Shown here: one piece after another, positions 50,599 to 59,926 of the stretch
Layout: each line of letters begins with the position of its first letter
Position numbering within the stretch: the first letter of the stretch is position 1
Assembly: GCA_025141835.1 (NCBI GenBank)
Contig: CP081102.1
Coordinates: 1,922,001-1,986,000, forward strand
Source: Rhodobacteraceae bacterium M385
GTDB taxonomy: Bacteria; Pseudomonadota; Alphaproteobacteria; Rhodobacterales; Rhodobacteraceae
Direction of reading: 5' to 3'
Length of the DNA: 64,000 nucleotides
Translations under genes and position numbers: made by a program
Notes under the pieces: generated by a model
Seen by the model: the letters and a program-made list of their open reading frames with translations, nothing else
What the model was told of the DNA's origin: nothing
Databases searched by the model: none

Positions 50599-51975
50599 TT
50601 AATCGTAGATTTCGCGGTATTTGCGCACGATGCGCAGGGCCCACACGTTGATGCCGAGGGTGATGATGAACAGCATCAGACCTAGGGCGAAGGCCGCCAG
50701 CGTTTTGGGGTTGTCGAAAGCGGTGTCGCCGATCAGCAGCGTCACAATCTGTACCGTCACCGTGGTCACACTATCGAGGGGGTTAATTGTCATCCGAGCC
50801 ATCAGACCCGCGGCCATCACCACGATCATCGTCTCGCCAATGGCGCGGCTGACGGCCAGCAGGACGCCGCCTACAATGCCGGGAATGGCGGCGGGAAATT
50901 GCACCTTCAACATTGTCTCTGCTCGGGTGGAGCCAAGCGCCAGCGATCCATCGCGCAGGCTGCGTGGCACAGCGGAGAGGGCATCATCGGCAAAGGAAGA
51001 TATGAACGGGATCAACATGATCCCCATCACGCCACCTGCCGCCAGCGCGGTGTTGGGCGAGACCGGAATACCAAGCTCGGCCCCTACCCCGCGCATGGCG
51101 GGCGCCACCACAAGGATCGCGAAGAAGCCGTAAACAACCGTGGGAACACCAGCAAGGATTTCCAGAAGCGGCTTCACCACTGCCCGCATCCGGCGCGGCG
51201 CAAATTCGTTCAGGTAGATGGCTGACATCAACCCCACAGGCGTGGCAATAAACATGGCCACCGCCGAGATCACGACCGTACCCAAGATCACTGGAAGCCA
51301 GCCAAAGGCACCTTCTGCCGCAATCTGGTCTTCGCGGATCGGGATTTGAGGCTCCCAGTTCACACCAAAGAGGAAGTCTTGCAGCGGCACCATCTGGAAG
51401 AATTTCCAGGTCTCGAAGACCAGCGCGAAGACGATGCCCACGGTGGTGAAAATCGCCACAAGCGAACAGGCGATCATCAGACCGCTGACAATGGCCTCCA
51501 CCGCTTGGCGGGCCCGGAACTCGGCCGAAACGCGGTTGCGGGTGTAGAACAAGATACCGACGCTCAGCAGCAGGACCAGTACGATCAGCAGAATGTCGGC
51601 GTTGCGGTAAAGGGTGCTTAGGCGCTCGGCGGCCTCCAGCTTCCAATCGGCGGGGGTGCCAAACACCTGCCCGTTCGCGATGGAGCGGATTTCCGCGAGG
51701 ATAAGCTGCACGGCGCCGCTATCAAGCCCCTCTAGCTCGGACTGAGGCACGCCGCTCATGACGATGGTGTCGATTACCGGCGTCTCTAGGATCAGGAACA
51801 GGACCAAGATCACGAAGACCGGGACCAGGATCATCAGCATCGCGTAGAGGCCGTGGAAATGCATTAACGAATGCAGCCGTGTCCCATCGGACCGGATCGC
51901 CGCAGCCGTTTGGCGGTTCAACATGTAGCCCGCGATGGCGAAGGCAATCAGGATGAGAAAGGCGGTCAGGGTCAT
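50599..51975 (-). CDS. pstC: Phosphate ABC transporter permease PstC
   Basis: This is the second permease subunit, 458 residues and longer than the roughly 320 of E. coli PstC because of an added N-terminal membrane-periplasmic region (about 1-200, three extra hydrophobic helices). The core has the coupling loop SLALGSTRAETMLKVQFP and AIGETMIVVMAAG. I chose ATG 51975; an in-frame alternative at 52011 lacks support. It lies between pstS and pstA in the operon. Confidence 0.94.
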   Translation of the reverse strand: MTLTAFLILIAFAIAGYMLNRQTAAAIRSDGTRLHSLMHFHGLYAMLMILVPVFVILVLFLILETPVIDTIVMSGVPQSELEGLDSGAVQLILAEIRSIANGQVFGTPADWKLEAAERLSTLYRNADILLIVLVLLLSVGILFYTRNRVSAEFRARQAVEAIVSGLMIACSLVAIFTTVGIVFALVFETWKFFQMVPLQDFLFGVNWEPQIPIREDQIAAEGAFGWLPVILGTVVISAVAMFIATPVGLMSAIYLNEFAPRRMRAVVKPLLEILAGVPTVVYGFFAILVVAPAMRGVGAELGIPVSPNTALAAGGVMGIMLIPFISSFADDALSAVPRSLRDGSLALGSTRAETMLKVQFPAAIPGIVGGVLLAVSRAIGETMIVVMAAGLMARMTINPLDSVTTVTVQIVTLLIGDTAFDNPKTLAAFALGLMLFIITLGINVWALRIVRKYREIYD

Positions 51976-52044
51976 GGGAAAACTCTGCAAGGGAAGGAAG
52001 CTGCCCGACAAATCGCCGGGCAGCCAGAGTAGTTCAGGGGCCGC

Positions 52045-53088
52045 TTATTCGGCGCCTGTGTATGTCACGGCTGTGATGGCCGCCTCGTTGGTGGCGGCGC
52101 GAACGTCGTCTTCCAGCGGCACAAGGCCACGCTCGGACAGGTAGCCGCCGGGGCCCATGGCCTCTTCGGAAACGAACTCTTCGATGAACTCTTCAAGGTT
52201 CGCGATCACACCGCGGTGGGCGTTTTTCACGTAAACAAAGAGAGGACGCGAGATCGGGTAATCGCCGGAAGCAATCGTGGCCGCGTCAGGTGCAACACCG
52301 TTGATGTTCACAGCCTGCAAGGTGTCGAGGTTTTCGTAGAGGAAGGAGTAGCCGAAGATACCCAGCGCGTTCGCATCGGCTTGCAGGCGCTGAACGATCA
52401 GGTTGTCGTTCTCGCCAGCTTCGACGAAAGGTCCGTCTGTGCGCATGCGCGAGCAGTTTTCTTCTACCCAGTCGCCGTCAAAACCGCCGTCGTGGACATA
52501 GGCCAGTTCTTCACAACCAGCGTGCATGGCCAGTTCAACAAAGGCGTCGCGTGTGCCGGATGTGGGCGGAGGGCCGTAGGCGAGGATTTCGACGGCTGGC
52601 AGAGAAGCGTCGATTTCGCTCCACAGGGTGTAGGGGTTGTCGGCCCATTCGCCGTCAACTGGAACCTGTGCGCCCAGGGCAAGGTAAACTTGTGTCAGTG
52701 TCAGGTCCCAAGCGAATTCGCTGTCACGGGAAACTGCAAGGGAAAGACCGTCAGAGCCGAAGTAGATTTCGGTGATGTCGGTCACGCCGTTTTCTTGGCA
52801 AAGCTCAAACTCGGAAGCACGCATGGCGCGCGACGCGCCGGTGACGTCTGCGTGGGCTTCGCCGATACCGCCACAGAAGATCTGCATGCCGCCACCGGTG
52901 CCGGTGGATTCAACGATGGGCGAAGGCGCGCCGGTCAGGTTTGCGAATTGCTCAGCAACCGCTTGCGAGTATGGGAACACGGTGGAGGACCCGACAACGC
53001 GGATTTCTTCCCGGCCCTGGGCCAGAGCGGAAGTGGCAGAAACGGCGGCAAGTGCGACAACCGAAACACTGATTTTTGCGAAAGACAT
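52045..53088 (-). CDS. pstS: Periplasmic phosphate-binding protein PstS
   Basis: This binding protein delivers phosphate to PstCAB. The 347 residues begin with a signal peptide (1-23, ending ALAQ). Phosphate-contacting segments include VVGSSTVFPYSQAVAE, ESTGTGGGM, GEAHADVTGASRAM and PPTSGTRDAF, typical of the long alphaproteobacterial PstS. The gene follows a well-formed Pho box that overlaps the end of phoR, so it has its own phosphate-starvation promoter. Confidence 0.95.
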   Translation of the reverse strand: MSFAKISVSVVALAAVSATSALAQGREEIRVVGSSTVFPYSQAVAEQFANLTGAPSPIVESTGTGGGMQIFCGGIGEAHADVTGASRAMRASEFELCQENGVTDITEIYFGSDGLSLAVSRDSEFAWDLTLTQVYLALGAQVPVDGEWADNPYTLWSEIDASLPAVEILAYGPPPTSGTRDAFVELAMHAGCEELAYVHDGGFDGDWVEENCSRMRTDGPFVEAGENDNLIVQRLQADANALGIFGYSFLYENLDTLQAVNINGVAPDAATIASGDYPISRPLFVYVKNAHRGVIANLEEFIEEFVSEEAMGPGGYLSERGLVPLEDDVRAATNEAAITAVTYTGAE

Positions 53089-53171
53089 TTAAGACTCTCT
53101 CCATTTGGTTTTCAGACATCACGCGCTTGTTCTTTGCGCGCTTGGCCCCCTGCTACGGCAGCATCGCTATG

Positions 53172-53205
53172 CTTTTGTGACAGGTACGTATCAGTTTTAT
53201 GACAC
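53172..53205 (-). promoter_or_regulatory. Pho box upstream of pstS
   Basis: Reading the minus strand, three consecutive 11-base units are GTGTCATAAAA, CTGATACGTAC and CTGTCACAAAA, close to the PhoB consensus CTGTCAT plus four AT-rich bases. The units are in direct repeat and in register. They lie 84-117 bases upstream of the pstS start and overlap the stop codon of phoR. Confidence 0.8.
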
Positions 53206-54261
53206 TGCCCCAGATGTCTCGGAGATTGCCGGAAACTGCACCGAGAATGTGCTTCCATGCCCTTGTTTCGAATGTATTTTTAGCCGCCCTAGGTGCCGAT
53301 TGACGATATGCTTCACAATCGCCAGCCCTAGCCCGGTGCCGCCCATTTCCCGCGATCTGTGCGAATCGACCCGGTAAAATCGCTCGGTCAGACGCGGTAG
53401 ATGTAACGAAGCGATTCCCTCTCCCTCGTCAGTGACATCCACGACAAGGATTTCCCCCTTCGTAGCCCCGCTCCCCTGCCCGCGCGAAATGGTGATGGTC
53501 ACAGGCTTTTCCGCCCCGCCGTACTTCAGTGCGTTCTCTGCCAGGTTCAGAAAAACCTGGATCAATTGATCTCGGTCCCCCTGGATCATCGCGGGCGTCC
53601 CGTCATGGACCAAGCGCAGCACGTTGCCGTTGTCCTGCGCCCTCGGCGTCAGGGTGGCGATGACGTTGGCCAAGACACCGGCCAGATCAACCGTATCATT
53701 GGGGCGCAGGCGTTTGGCAGATTCCACCCGGCTGAGCGACAGCAGGTCCGAGATCAGGCGGTTCATGCGCAGGGCCTCTTCCTCCATGATCGACAGAAAC
53801 CGGTCTTGGGCGATGGGATCGTTTCGGGCCGGGCCCTTCAACGTCTCGATAAAGCCGATCATCGAGGTCAGCGGCGTGCGGAGCTCATGGGAGACATTGG
53901 CCACGAAGTCGCGCCGCATTTCCTGCGCCTCCCCAAGATGGGTGATGTCGTTGAAATGTAGCAAAAGGGCGCGGCCCTCCGGCGTTTCGACCGCCGAAAT
54001 GCGCACGCGGTACTGTGACACCCCGGTCTGGTCCGAGCGTTCAATGCGCGCCTCAGCCGTGGCGGCCCCCGCAAGAACCGTGTCAATTTGGTTCAACAAC
54101 GCTGGCTGGCGCAGGATGGCCGCATGGTTGCGCCCGATGATCCAATCGCCAAAAAGCGTTGCAGCCGCGGGGTTTGCATCCTCAATGGCGCCACTGCTGT
54201 CGATAAACAACATCGGGTCCGGCACCGTGAACATGACGGTGTTAATCAGATTTCGGGTCAT
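53197..54261 (-). CDS. phoR: Phosphate regulon sensor kinase PhoR, without membrane anchor
   Basis: The 354-residue histidine kinase has a PAS domain (about 8-110), HisKA with H125 (FVANVSHELRTPLTSMIGF) and HATPase (NLAENALKYGG, DVTDEGEGI, GGTGLGLAIVKHI). The N-terminus starts directly with the PAS domain (MTRNLINTVMFTVPDPMLFI), so there is no transmembrane segment, unlike E. coli PhoR. It is the first gene of the pho/pst operon; assignment as PhoR rests on this position and domain order. Confidence 0.92.
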   Translation of the reverse strand: MTRNLINTVMFTVPDPMLFIDSSGAIEDANPAAATLFGDWIIGRNHAAILRQPALLNQIDTVLAGAATAEARIERSDQTGVSQYRVRISAVETPEGRALLLHFNDITHLGEAQEMRRDFVANVSHELRTPLTSMIGFIETLKGPARNDPIAQDRFLSIMEEEALRMNRLISDLLSLSRVESAKRLRPNDTVDLAGVLANVIATLTPRAQDNGNVLRLVHDGTPAMIQGDRDQLIQVFLNLAENALKYGGAEKPVTITISRGQGSGATKGEILVVDVTDEGEGIASLHLPRLTERFYRVDSHRSREMGGTGLGLAIVKHIVNRHLGRLKIHSKQGHGSTFSVQFPAISETSGAVS

Positions 54262-54329
54262 CGGCGGCGTCCCCCTGCCAGTACGCCCCGGAGGTGTGGC
54301 GCGATTCTGCGCCGCCTTGCAACGGGCTT

Positions 54330-54352
54330 GCGGCCCCTCGGTAAAGGGCCGC
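54330..54352 (-). terminator. Hairpin after the Cys/Met PLP enzyme gene
   Basis: GCGGCCC and GGGCCGC form a perfect 7-bp stem around a 9-base loop, 18 bases beyond the stop codon. No T-run follows. Confidence 0.35.
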
Positions 54353-54369
54353 GCCGTGGAATGCCCGGA

Positions 54370-55560
54370 TTAGACCGCGCGCAGCCCGCCCTCGAAGTCC
54401 GCGATCAACAGCTCGATCTCCTCGATCCCGACCGAAACCCGAAAGAACCCATCAGAGATCCCCAGCGCCGCCCGCCCCTCAGCCCCAAGACCCCGGTGGC
54501 TGGATGAAGCAGGGTGGCTCAACGTGGTGCCAACATCACCCAAAGTCGGCGCGAACGGCAGATCAGGGGCGGCTTGTACCATCCGGTCCGCGGCGGCCTC
54601 GGTCTTATCTTTCAGCTCGAAACTCACCATGTTGCCAAAGGCTTGGCCCACGATGGAGGCCGCAACCTCGTGGTCGGGGTGATCGGCGCGACCGGGGTAC
54701 AGGACCCGGCCCACCTTGGGGTGATCGGCCAACCAATCGGCCAGGGCCGCGGCATTGGCCTGCGCCTTCTCAAAACGCAGCGGAAAGGTGTAGAGACCGC
54801 GTTCCGCCAACCAGCATTCGTTCGGGGCGGGGGTCATGCCGACGGTGACGGCAAAGTCATAGATGTTACGCATCAGCTCTGGGTTGCGGGCGGCCACATA
54901 GCCAAGGGTCACGTCCGAATGCCCGGCCAGCAACTTGGTCACGGATTGGATCGTGATATCCGCGCCCTCGGTCAACGGCTTGTACCCAATCGGCGTGGTA
55001 AAGGTGTTGTCCACCGCCAGGATCACGCCCGCCTCCTTCGCAAGCGCCACAATCCCCGCCATATCCGCGACCCGCAACGTTGGGTTGGAGACGACCTCAA
55101 CCAAGATCATCTTCGTCTCCGGCCGGATCGCCGCCCGCATCGCCGCCACGTCCGTCGGATCGGCAACCGTTGTCGCAATCCCAAACCGTGCCAAGTCCTG
55201 ATGCATCAACCGCAAAGAGCGCCCGTAAAGCTGGTTGCCCCCGACGATATGGTCGCCCTGCCCCAATAGACCCATGATCGTGGCCGACACCGCCGCCATG
55301 CCCGAGCCAAGAACCAATCCGCCTTCTGCCTCTTCCAACATGTCGATCTTGCGCGCCAAAAGCTCCGCATTCGGGTGCCCCTCCCGCGCGTAGGTATAGC
55401 CGTGCGCCCGCCCCTCGTATTGATCGTGCAAGGTAGAAATCGACGGCGAAGCGTATACAACAGAAGGCTGGATCGGCGTCACAACGGCTCGGCTCACACC
55501 TTCTCGCAAAGCGGCGCGGCGCACCAATGTTCCGGGTTTCTCATTCCGACCATTCGCCAT
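54370..55560 (-). CDS. Cys/Met-metabolism PLP enzyme (cystathionine beta-lyase type)
   Basis: This 396-residue pyridoxal-phosphate enzyme of the gamma-family cleaves or forms C-S bonds. The PLP lysine is K209 in SVTKLLAGHSDVTLG. Other family marks are YTYAREGHPNAELLARKI, VLGSGMAAVSATIM, DNTFTTPIGYKPL and the C-terminal SLGDVGTTLSHPASSSHRGL-like region. I read it as a cystathionine beta-lyase (MetC-like), but gamma-synthase or methionine gamma-lyase activity cannot be excluded. The Shine-Dalgarno AAGGAG is part of a dispersed intergenic element. Confidence 0.85.
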   Translation of the reverse strand: MANGRNEKPGTLVRRAALREGVSRAVVTPIQPSVVYASPSISTLHDQYEGRAHGYTYAREGHPNAELLARKIDMLEEAEGGLVLGSGMAAVSATIMGLLGQGDHIVGGNQLYGRSLRLMHQDLARFGIATTVADPTDVAAMRAAIRPETKMILVEVVSNPTLRVADMAGIVALAKEAGVILAVDNTFTTPIGYKPLTEGADITIQSVTKLLAGHSDVTLGYVAARNPELMRNIYDFAVTVGMTPAPNECWLAERGLYTFPLRFEKAQANAAALADWLADHPKVGRVLYPGRADHPDHEVAASIVGQAFGNMVSFELKDKTEAAADRMVQAAPDLPFAPTLGDVGTTLSHPASSSHRGLGAEGRAALGISDGFFRVSVGIEEIELLIADFEGGLRAV

Positions 55561-55567
55561 CACGGCT

Positions 55568-55593
55568 CTCCTTCATCTTTTCAAAAATATCGC
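55568..55593 (-). repeat. Dispersed intergenic element, 'TGAAAAGATGAAGG' type, copy 2 (contains a Shine-Dalgarno sequence)
   Basis: It matches 36291-36316 over 24 bp. On the minus strand it ends in AAGGAG seven bases before the ATG of the PLP-enzyme gene, so the repeat provides the ribosome binding site. A GC inverted repeat (GGGGGAC/GTCCCCC, about 55600-55618) lies on its upstream side. Confidence 0.8.
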
Positions 55594-55645
55594 AGGGGGC
55601 GCGGGGGACTGGTCCCCCGCTTAACCGCTCCGAAAAAGCGTAACC

Positions 55646-56929
55646 TTATCCCCGGATCGTGCCATCGCCCGTAACGAGATACTTGAACGAGGTCAATTGC
55701 TCCGCCCCGACCGGTCCACGTGCATGCATCTTGCCCGTCGCAATCCCGATCTCTGCACCCATCCCAAATTCGCCACCATCGGCGAATTGGGTCGAGGCAT
55801 TGTGCATCAAAATCGCCGAATCCAACCGCTGAAAGAAGCGCGCCACCGCGGCGTCATCCTCGGCAACAATCGCGTCGGTGTGATTTGAGCCAAAAGTCCG
55901 AATATGGGTCAGTGCCGCATCAATATCATCCACCACCTTCGCAGCGATAATCATGTCTAGAAACTCTTGCCCCCAATCGCTCTCTTGCGCCGCAACCACG
56001 CCGTCGATTTTCTGCAAACCCGCGTCACCGCGCACTTCAACGCCGGCATCCAGCAAGGCGCGCACAACGCCCTGCCCGATCGTATCCACCACATCGCGGT
56101 GGATCAGCAGGCATTCCGCCGAGCCACAAATCCCCGTGCGCCGGGTCTTTGCGTTCAACACTACGCGCAACGCCTTCTCTGGGTCACTGGAGGCATCAAG
56201 GTAGATGTGGCAAATCCCCTCCAGATGCGCAAACACCGGCACCCGCGCTTCGCGCTGCACCAGCCCCACCAAGCCCTTGCCGCCCCGAGGCACGATCACG
56301 TCGATCGTGTCGGTCATCGTCAACATCTCAGACACTGCGGCGCGGTCTCGTGTTGGCACACGTTGTACAGCGTCCGTAGGCAACCCGGCGGCACGTAGCC
56401 CCTCTTGTAGGCAATCGGCCAGCGCGCCCGAGGAGTGAAAGCTCTCCGAGCCGCCACGCAGGATCACGGCATTGCCGGATTTCAGGCACAAAGCCCCCGC
56501 ATCGGCCGTCACGTTGGGGCGGCTTTCATAGATCACCCCGATCACCCCAAGAGGCGTGCGCACCCGTTTGATATGCAGGCCCGAGGGTTGGTCCCATTCC
56601 GTCATCACTTGCCCAACGGGGTCGTCTTGCGCGGCAACAGCATGCAGACCTTGAACAATGCCCTCTACCCTTGCCTCGTCCAGCATCAAGCGATCCAACA
56701 TGGCATCCGACAGGCCTTTTTCACGCCCAAACGCCATGTCCTCTTCATTGGCCGCGATGATCGCCCCGCGCTTGTTCCAAACGGCATCGGCGGCGGCGTT
56801 CAACGCCTGGGTCTTTGCTTCCGGCGATGCGAATGCCAGCTCTGCGCTGGCCGCTTTGGCCCGCCTGCCGATCTCGGCCATCAAGGCGGGAACGTCATTT
56901 TCCAGGTTTGATTTAGGTAGGTCTTTCAT
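55646..56929 (-). CDS. proA: Gamma-glutamyl phosphate reductase
   Basis: This NADPH-dependent enzyme performs the second step of proline synthesis. The 427 residues have ESRPNVTADAGALCLKSGNA, the NAD-binding and loop regions, and the catalytic cysteine in RRTGICGSAECLLI. I chose the ATG at 56929, with GAGG seven bases upstream; the open frame extends to 57064. It is the last gene of rplU-rpmA-GNAT-obgE-proB-proA, with a 64-base gap after proB. Confidence 0.95.
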   Translation of the reverse strand: MKDLPKSNLENDVPALMAEIGRRAKAASAELAFASPEAKTQALNAAADAVWNKRGAIIAANEEDMAFGREKGLSDAMLDRLMLDEARVEGIVQGLHAVAAQDDPVGQVMTEWDQPSGLHIKRVRTPLGVIGVIYESRPNVTADAGALCLKSGNAVILRGGSESFHSSGALADCLQEGLRAAGLPTDAVQRVPTRDRAAVSEMLTMTDTIDVIVPRGGKGLVGLVQREARVPVFAHLEGICHIYLDASSDPEKALRVVLNAKTRRTGICGSAECLLIHRDVVDTIGQGVVRALLDAGVEVRGDAGLQKIDGVVAAQESDWGQEFLDMIIAAKVVDDIDAALTHIRTFGSNHTDAIVAEDDAAVARFFQRLDSAILMHNASTQFADGGEFGMGAEIGIATGKMHARGPVGAEQLTSFKYLVTGDGTIRG

Positions 56930-56993
56930 TGGAAACCTCATCGCGGGGGGAACGGCAGAATATCGATATTTATAAAAAGGTGAAATTGTGGGG

Positions 56994-58100
56994 TCAGAGT
57001 ACCATATCATCGCGGTGCACCAAGGCCGCACGGCCCGGATAGCCGAGGATTTCTTCGATCTCATCGGAATGGTGGCCTTGGATCGCGCGCGCCTCGTCGG
57101 CGGCGTAGCGGCTGAGGCCGATGCCGATTGCGTCGCCGTTTGCGGCTTCCAAGCGCACGGGATCGCCGCGTTGGAAATCGCCCTCTACGGCGCTGACCCC
57201 AGCGGGGAGGAGTGACTTTCCATGGGCAAGGGCTTTGACTGCGCCGGGATCAAGGCGTAGCGCCCCTTTGGGTTTCATCGCGCCGATCCATGCTTTGCGG
57301 GCCTGTTGTGGCGAAAGGGTGGCGGTGAACCAAGTGGCTTTGGCCCCGCTTTGCAGGGCATCAAGGGGGTGGAAGACCGCCCCTTGGGTGATCGCCATGG
57401 CACAGCCCGCCGCCGTCGCTGTGCGCGCCGCCATCACTTTGGTTTTCATCCCGCCCTTCGACAGGCCCGATCCCGCATCTCCGGCCATCGCCTCAATCTC
57501 AGGGGTGATTGTGTCGATCATCGGAAGGTGGCGCGCTTCTGGATCGTCGTTGGGGTTGGCGGTGTAGAGGCCGTCCACATCGCTCAGCAAGACACAGGCA
57601 TCCGCGCCCGCCATGACAGCCACATTGGCGGCGAGGCGGTCATTGTCGCCATAGCGGATTTCGTCCGTCGCGATGGTATCGTTCTCATTCACGATCGGCA
57701 CCGCGCCGCGTGATAGAAGCGCCGCCAGGGTTGCGCGCGTGTTCAGGTAGCGCCGGCGATCGGCGCTGTCGTCCAGCGTCAGAAGGATTTGTGCCGAGGT
57801 CAGGCCGTGGGGGGCCAGGGCCTCCTCGTAGGCGCGCGCGAGGCGGATTTGACCGACAGCTGCGGCGGCCTGAGCCTCGTCCAGAGACAATGCCCCGTGG
57901 CCGAGGTCCAACGCGCCGCGCCCCAATGCGATGGCCCCGGAAGACACAAGGATCACGTCGGTCCCATTTCTTTTCAACGAGGCCACATCTCGCGCTAGGG
58001 AACGCAACCAATCGCTGCGCAGATCACCGGTGCCGCGATCCACCAACAAGGCCGAGCCGATCTTGACGACGACCCGCTTGGCCTCTCTTAGGGACGCCAT
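56994..58100 (-). CDS. proB: Glutamate 5-kinase
   Basis: This enzyme phosphorylates glutamate in the first, feedback-inhibited step of proline synthesis. The 368 residues combine an amino-acid-kinase domain (VVKIGSALLVDRGTG, VSSGAIALGRG, FNENDTIATDEIRYGDND-like region at VPIVNENDTIATDEI) with a C-terminal PUA domain (from about 275). The start codon overlaps the end of obgE by 13 bases, which suggests translational coupling. Confidence 0.95.
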   Translation of the reverse strand: MASLREAKRVVVKIGSALLVDRGTGDLRSDWLRSLARDVASLKRNGTDVILVSSGAIALGRGALDLGHGALSLDEAQAAAAVGQIRLARAYEEALAPHGLTSAQILLTLDDSADRRRYLNTRATLAALLSRGAVPIVNENDTIATDEIRYGDNDRLAANVAVMAGADACVLLSDVDGLYTANPNDDPEARHLPMIDTITPEIEAMAGDAGSGLSKGGMKTKVMAARTATAAGCAMAITQGAVFHPLDALQSGAKATWFTATLSPQQARKAWIGAMKPKGALRLDPGAVKALAHGKSLLPAGVSAVEGDFQRGDPVRLEAANGDAIGIGLSRYAADEARAIQGHHSDEIEEILGYPGRAALVHRDDMVL

Positions 58101-59122
58101 TGCTCGGGCTCCTCAAGCGCCTCTCTCGCGGCCTTTTGGTTCGCATCAACGCGCGCACGCAACACGCGCAGCACCTCGGTCACGCCGGTGCCTGCTACGC
58201 CGGACATCTCCATCAGGTTTCCAGCCACCGCGCCAAGGGCTGCGCGCTTCTCGGCCAATTCTTCAGGCTCAATCGCGTCCACCTTGTTGAGCACGGTAAT
58301 CCGCGGCTTCAACGCCAGTTCTCCGCCGTAATTCTCTAACTCGGTGATGATCGTGTGGTAATCGACAACTACATCCTCAGCAGTACCATCTACCAGATGC
58401 AGCAGGGCCGCGCAGCGCTCCACATGGCCGAGGAACGTATCTCCAAGCCCCCTGCCCTCGCTAGCGCCTTCAATGAGGCCGGGGATATCGGCGACGACGA
58501 ATTCCGCACCATCCACGCCGACAACGCCGAGGTTTGGTACTAGCGTGGTAAATGGATAATCCGCAATCTTTGGCCTTGCGTTAGACGTCGCGGCCAGAAA
58601 CGTCGATTTCCCGGCGTTCGGCAACCCCAACAAGCCCACATCGGCAATCAGCTTCAGGCGCAACCAAATCGTGCGCTCCACGCCCTCTTGTCCAGGGTTT
58701 GCGCGACGGGGCGCCTGGTTTGTGGCGCTCTTGAAGTGCAGGTTCCCGAAGCCGCCATTGCCGCCTTTGGCGATGCAGATGCGCTGGCCCACTTCGTCAA
58801 GGTCAGCGATCAGTGTTTCCTGATCCTCTTCCAAAACTTCCGTCCCTGCGGGGACGCGTAACACGATATCCGCTCCATCGCGACCCGTGCGCTGTTTCCC
58901 CATGCCGGGTTGCCCGTTCTTGGCAAAGAAATGCTGCTGGTAGCGGAAATCAATCAAAGTGTTCAGCCCGTCGACCACCTCGATAAACACATTCCCGCCC
59001 GAGCCGCCGTCGCCCCCATCGGGGCCGCCATACTCGATGTACTTCTCGCGCCGGAACGAGACCGACCCGCCGCCGCCGCCGCCCGAGCGGATGTAAACTT
59101 TGGCCAGATCGAGAAACTTCAT
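58088..59122 (-). CDS. obgE: Obg-family GTPase ObgE/CgtA
   Basis: This essential ribosome-associated GTPase acts in 50S assembly and stress control. The 344 residues begin with the glycine-rich Obg fold (KVYIRSGGGGGGSVSFRREK, then GGPDGGDGG) and continue with a G domain: G1 GLPNAGKSTF, switch II VADIPGLIEGASEGRGLG and G4 NKVD. The C-terminal extension is short. I chose the ATG at 59122, since the family begins MKFLD; the open frame extends to 59137. Confidence 0.95.
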   Translation of the reverse strand: MKFLDLAKVYIRSGGGGGGSVSFRREKYIEYGGPDGGDGGSGGNVFIEVVDGLNTLIDFRYQQHFFAKNGQPGMGKQRTGRDGADIVLRVPAGTEVLEEDQETLIADLDEVGQRICIAKGGNGGFGNLHFKSATNQAPRRANPGQEGVERTIWLRLKLIADVGLLGLPNAGKSTFLAATSNARPKIADYPFTTLVPNLGVVGVDGAEFVVADIPGLIEGASEGRGLGDTFLGHVERCAALLHLVDGTAEDVVVDYHTIITELENYGGELALKPRITVLNKVDAIEPEELAEKRAALGAVAGNLMEMSGVAGTGVTEVLRVLRARVDANQKAAREALEEPEQWRP

Positions 59123-59148
59123 ACCATTGCCGGACACTCTCGCGTCCG

Positions 59149-59173
59149 CCCTTCATCTTTTCAAAAATATCGC
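59149..59173 (-). repeat. Dispersed intergenic element, 'TGAAAAGATGAAGG' type, copy 3
   Basis: It matches copies at 36291 and 55568 over 24 bp and lies 26 bases upstream of the obgE start. A GC inverted repeat (GGGGGCTGGCCCCC, 59203-59216) lies on its upstream side, the same architecture as in the other two copies. Confidence 0.8.
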
Positions 59174-59233
59174 GGGGGTCAGCGCATCTTTAGATGCGCA
59201 AAGGGGGCTGGCCCCCTTCCGCTTCCCCGCCTC

Positions 59234-59773
59234 TTACGCCAAACGCTTGAGGTAAGTCCACGTCGCAACCTTGGCATTCCTCGCCACGGAAAACGCTTCC
59301 GCATCGCCAAGGTAGTCAAACCCCGCATTCGTTAACACCCGTGCTGATCCCGGGTTGTCCTGAAACACCGATCCAAACACAGTCTTGTTGCGCAACGGGT
59401 TGGCATCCACCATCGCCTGCACCGCTTCCGAAGCAAAGCCCGTGTTCCACATGGCAGGCGCGACCCAGTAGCCGATCTCCGACTGATCCCGGTCCATCTG
59501 ATCGAGAGAGATCACGCCCATCACCTCTGACCCGCCGAACTCTGTCGCGTCCATAACCCAAGCGAAAGACGCCCGGTCAGGCTTGATATAGTTGGCAATA
59601 AAGCTCTCAGCCGCGCCGGGGGGCAACGGATGGGGGATCGAGGTCGTCATCTCCGCCACGCGTTTGTCGGCGTGATACATCGCCAACAATCCTGCGTCGG
59701 ACGGGCGCATGGGACGTAAAAACATCCGGGGCGTCTCGATCACGGCCTGTGCCAAGATGGTTTCCTGTTTCAT
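59234..59773 (-). CDS. GNAT-family N-acetyltransferase
   Basis: This 179-residue protein resembles the RimJ/RimL-type acetyltransferase group: RMFLRPMRPSDAGLLAMYHA at the start, IGYWVAPAMWNTGFASEAVQ (the acetyl-CoA loop region) and DNPGSARVLTNAGFDYLG. The substrate is unknown. Its place between rpmA and obgE, in a ribosome-related cluster, is conserved in this bacterial group and hints at a ribosomal-protein target, but that is inference. ATG 59773 has GGAGG nine bases upstream. Confidence 0.88.
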   Translation of the reverse strand: MKQETILAQAVIETPRMFLRPMRPSDAGLLAMYHADKRVAEMTTSIPHPLPPGAAESFIANYIKPDRASFAWVMDATEFGGSEVMGVISLDQMDRDQSEIGYWVAPAMWNTGFASEAVQAMVDANPLRNKTVFGSVFQDNPGSARVLTNAGFDYLGDAEAFSVARNAKVATWTYLKRLA

Positions 59774-59869
59774 GTTTGGGCCTCCTCCGACCCCGTTATT
59801 CTTTTGCTCTCCCGTCCCGTTTAAATGGGAATGGCAGCCTCCACGCGCAAGAACATCGGTAGAAATGCG

Positions 59870-59895
59870 AAAAGGGCCGGCGATGTCGCCGGCCC
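59870..59895 (-). terminator. Intrinsic terminator after rpmA
   Basis: On the minus strand GGGCCGGCGA and TCGCCGGCCC form a perfect 10-bp stem with a 2-base spacer, followed by TTTTCGC. It lies 31 bases after the rpmA stop and probably limits read-through from the ribosomal genes into the GNAT-obgE-proBA part. Confidence 0.75.
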
Positions 59896-59926
59896 CCTGA
59901 AATGTCATACCCACGGGAAGTGGCGC

